Part shown: positions 61,354-64,000 of the stretch, one piece after another
How positions within the stretch are numbered: the first letter of the stretch is position 1
How the letters are laid out: every line of letters begins with the position of its first letter
Source of the DNA: Antedon bifida
Taxonomy: Eukaryota; Echinodermata; Crinoidea; Comatulida; Antedonidae
Direction of reading: 5' to 3'
DNA length: 64,000 bases
Assembly: GCA_963402885.1 (NCBI GenBank)
Contig: OY727099.1
Coordinates: 13,442,001 to 13,506,000 of the forward strand
Program-made: the position numbers and the translations under genes
Notes under the pieces: generated by a model
What the model saw: the letters and a program-made list of their open reading frames with translations, nothing else
What the model was told of the DNA's origin: nothing
Databases searched by the model: none

Positions 61354-63507
61354 TTAATAATTATATATTTTTACATTGTTTGACCTATAGTTTGCTACAG
61401 CTACCCTTCTTGGTTGGTTAGAGATCATTGCAATTCCAAAAGGTTCATCTAATCCACCATCATCATCTATTCTTTTGATAAAAACCCCATTTTTATCAAA
61501 TAATTGTACTTTGTGATCACTTGATACCAGTATGTTTTCATCTGAATCTATGACTACATAATTAGGGCGAACAACATGACCATCTCCCTCACCACTGCCT
61601 ACAAGAATTCTCACAAACTGATCATTTTCATCAAACATTTGTATTCTGTCATTTACACTGTCCGCAACAATTAAGGTTCCCTCCTTTGTGAGAGTAATTC
61701 CATCAGGCCAATTCATTTCTCCTTCTTTGCTACCTTGTGAACCTATTTGACCAAGAAGTTCACCATTATCAACATTGAATTTAAACACACAATGATTTTC
61801 CAAATCTGCAGCATACATGGTTCTAGTTTCCTTATTCACTGTCAATCCACGAGGATTTTTTAATGTTCCTTGACCAAATGTACAAATCTGTTCAAATTTA
61901 TCATCACACATGACAACAGTTTTGTTTAGATAATCACTATACAAAATGTGACCATCACTCATTTGATGCATATAGGATAGGATTACATCTTTTGGTACCT
62001 CTATTCTACCAATAAAGGAATATTCTTGGTTGAACTTTAACAAATCTGTACTGCAACTAGAAACAATTATACATCCATCTTTACCTAATATTACATCTAC
62101 TACTTTGTGTTTATCTATTTTAAGCTTTTCTATGTTATCAATGGTGTGTACAAGTCCTAGTGCTTCCACCTTGATATCCACTGGTGATCCTTTAATTTGT
62201 TCTCCTCTAGCAGTAATCTTCATCTTCCAATATCCTTCTTCAGGACATCTTCCAATTATTCTGTACATTACACTTTCCTTGTATTTTACTTCAGTGGCTG
62301 ATTCTTCACCTGATTCATCAAATAAAGTGGCTGACAATACAGACGTCTCACTTTTTATTGAACTTGACACAACTTTCACTTCAAATGGCTGTCCCTCCGT
62401 AACTGTAATAGGTACTTTATCTTCAGCAACCTCATACACACATTCAACATTTGACATTTTACCAATACCTTCTAAATCTATCACTCTATTTAAGTTTCTA
62501 GATGGAATGAAACTAGGGGCATTTATCTTCATTGGTTCATCATACTTTGATTTTAGAGTTTCTTCTTTAACAGCATCGATATTTGCCTCATGAGATATAA
62601 GTTTTTCTCTTTCTTCTGGTTTGTTCATCATTGTGTTAATTAATGGCAACATCTCATCAACTTTCAACAACCTTGAGTCAATACTTTTAACTCTACCATC
62701 AATGAGTCCTTTGTTTTCTTTGTCAATCTTGTCAAGGTCAATCAACATTGCTCTTGTTTTCTCCTGAGCTTTTTTAATAATGTTTTCTTCTTGTAATTCA
62801 ATCGCTGTTCTGCATAATTTTAATTTTAACTCAAAGTCGGACCTTTCTTTTATGAAGCTCTCCCGTGTTTCTTCTAGTTTTTCTTTGATTTCTTCTGCAC
62901 TTTTTATAACTTTTGTAGCATTTTGATTAAACTCATCTACAGCCGTCTTGAATGGAATGACATTATGTTCATTTTGATAACAGCGTAAAACATGTTTACA
63001 TTTCTTACATCCACTTTTAGAACAAGTTCTGCAATAAAATTCAAGCATGCAGGCTCTGTGATACATACATTTATGTGGCAGATCTTCGCCTTCATTTTTG
63101 TCCAGTGTGTACAATGAGTGGTTTTTCAATACAGGAATTATTTTATGATGTTTGATGCATTGTCCACATAAATACATAGGACATTCAGAGCAGTAGTATT
63201 CAGGCGGATTATCACAGCTTGAGCACTTTGGTGGTTTTTCAGATTCAATATTCCCAACATATTTAACTTGATAACTTAACATTTCATTTGTAGTAAGATC
63301 TTTCAAATCAAATTGATTTAGGTCGTCGTACCTCTTACAGCATTTTGGACATTTTATTTTGCCGCTTGTTTTAATCAAAGTTTGCAGGCAATGAAGACAG
63401 TAACTATGGAGACACTCAAGTGTTTTTGGTTCTGTCAGTCTTTCTAGACAGATTGCACATTCAAGATCGTTTTTGTCTAGGAATTGTAATGCTTTTTGTT
63501 CCGACAT
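61354..63507 (-). CDS. TRIM-NHL E3 ubiquitin ligase, 717 residues
   Basis: One uninterrupted coding exon. The AG just before ATG 63507, preceded by a long pyrimidine tract, marks a 5' UTR intron and fixes the start. Domains: RING finger at about 17-57 (CAICLERLTEPKTLECLHSY, then CPKC), B-box 1 at about 95-135 (CSSCDNPPEYYCSECP), B-box 2 at about 145-187 (HKCMYHRACMLEFYCRTC), coiled coil about 190-300, a filamin/immunoglobulin-like domain about 355-455, and NHL-type beta-propeller repeats about 460-717 (NPRGLTVNKETRTMYAADLE, WPDGITLTKEGTLIVADSVN). This is the TRIM2/3/71 architecture: a RING E3 ligase that recognises protein or RNA targets through the propeller, acting in the cytoplasm. Such genes are expanded in invertebrate deuterostomes, so direct orthology is not claimed. 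A broken NHL relic lies 1.7 kb downstream. Confidence 0.93.
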   Translation of the reverse strand: MSEQKALQFLDKNDLECAICLERLTEPKTLECLHSYCLHCLQTLIKTSGKIKCPKCCKRYDDLNQFDLKDLTTNEMLSYQVKYVGNIESEKPPKCSSCDNPPEYYCSECPMYLCGQCIKHHKIIPVLKNHSLYTLDKNEGEDLPHKCMYHRACMLEFYCRTCSKSGCKKCKHVLRCYQNEHNVIPFKTAVDEFNQNATKVIKSAEEIKEKLEETRESFIKERSDFELKLKLCRTAIELQEENIIKKAQEKTRAMLIDLDKIDKENKGLIDGRVKSIDSRLLKVDEMLPLINTMMNKPEEREKLISHEANIDAVKEETLKSKYDEPMKINAPSFIPSRNLNRVIDLEGIGKMSNVECVYEVAEDKVPITVTEGQPFEVKVVSSSIKSETSVLSATLFDESGEESATEVKYKESVMYRIIGRCPEEGYWKMKITARGEQIKGSPVDIKVEALGLVHTIDNIEKLKIDKHKVVDVILGKDGCIIVSSCSTDLLKFNQEYSFIGRIEVPKDVILSYMHQMSDGHILYSDYLNKTVVMCDDKFEQICTFGQGTLKNPRGLTVNKETRTMYAADLENHCVFKFNVDNGELLGQIGSQGSKEGEMNWPDGITLTKEGTLIVADSVNDRIQMFDENDQFVRILVGSGEGDGHVVRPNYVVIDSDENILVSSDHKVQLFDKNGVFIKRIDDDGGLDEPFGIAMISNQPRRVAVANYRSNNVKIYNY

Positions 63508-64000
63508 CTGTAAAAAAAAAAGTCAAATAAGTCTGTAAATAAATAATCAGAATTGTTACACTTATATAAATGATTACATACAGTGCATGGATTAATTATA
63601 AACACCAAAAAAAACCAAAACAGCACAATAATAATACTTACTATGATAATAAGTTACAGAAGCATTAAATGAAAGTGACAAAAGCAGTAGGCCCTAAGTA
63701 TTTCATAGCAAGGGTAACGTTAGTAATTGTAATATGTTAGCAAAACCAGGAAGTGATGTCATATTCTAAAAATAGTCTGTTGGACTTTCTTTCTTTTCCT
63801 TGCTAATGCAAGGATAACGATGTTGAATTACAGCAATTGGGGAAGGTTTAGGCCTATGTATTAAGTGCTTATTTGTGTAAAGTTTGATTACTACAACTCC
63901 ATGAAATAATTTTATCAACTTTTCAAAACAAAATTAAATTTAAAGCAGCTGTCTTTACTTACATTTATTGTTCCCGTTTTTGACAACAGTGTCAAATATA
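63508..64000. other. 5' UTR intron or upstream sequence of the TRIM gene
   Basis: No coding segment. A T-rich acceptor tract abuts the TRIM ATG on the minus strand. The non-coding first exon presumably lies further up or outside the window. Confidence 0.4.

Noticed and set aside
62030-62593. 187-residue plus-strand frame
   Set aside because: Antisense shadow of the TRIM-NHL coding exon with no domain of its own.

Overview
The window reads as nuclear DNA of an invertebrate animal. It is AT-rich and has short exons with GT-AG introns, metazoan-only families (integrin alpha, OATP, TRIM-NHL, Ashwin) and many MITEs, SINE-like repeats and tandem arrays. CDC40, DNAJC8 and Ashwin are all close to the vertebrate proteins, so I infer a marine deuterostome, possibly an echinoderm. 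Sequence alone does not settle the species.

Layout. At 0.5-2.9 kb lie the last exons of an integrin alpha subunit (+). At 5.5-11.7 kb is a complete nine-exon SLCO/OATP organic anion transporter (+). At 15.4-16.6 kb is an unrecognised, very basic three-exon protein gene (+) with a frame problem at its 5' end. At 18.4-19.7 kb is an intronless cyclin-box gene (-) with a one-base frame break in a run of eight A. At 22.5-23.3 kb is a sulfotransferase-like gene (+). At 25.4-32.9 kb is the 12-exon splicing factor CDC40/PRP17 (-). It is divergent, with only 200 bp between start codons, from Ashwin (+, 33.1-42.9 kb). Ashwin intron 1 (7.4 kb) holds a 76-bp tandem array and a decayed Ty3-type LTR retrotransposon with only its 3' LTR. 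The Ashwin 3' end has two tandem copies of the terminal exon. From 43 to 50 kb the sequence is repeats only, including a 20-copy array of about 56 bp. DNAJC8 (-, eight exons) runs from 50.3 to 57.5 kb and carries a 2.7-kb element with about 0.8-kb inverted arms in intron 3. At 58.5-59.0 kb two small exons of an unknown gene are possible. From 59.1 kb come a repeat copy, a broken NHL-repeat relic, a 1.3-kb array of 39-bp units with a 374-bp higher-order period, and a complete TRIM RING/B-box/filamin/NHL gene (-, 61.4-63.5 kb).

How they relate. CDC40 and DNAJC8 are both spliceosome-associated, and Ashwin belongs to the tRNA-ligase complex. This looks like ordinary housekeeping neighbourhood content with no operon. 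The spliced models of SLCO, CDC40, DNAJC8 and Ashwin were built exon by exon and all close in frame with GT-AG junctions. I saw no clear new multi-gene system. The most unusual items are the long-arm palindrome in DNAJC8, the duplicated Ashwin last exon, the higher-order repeat beside TRIM, and three genes with a single-base frame conflict.
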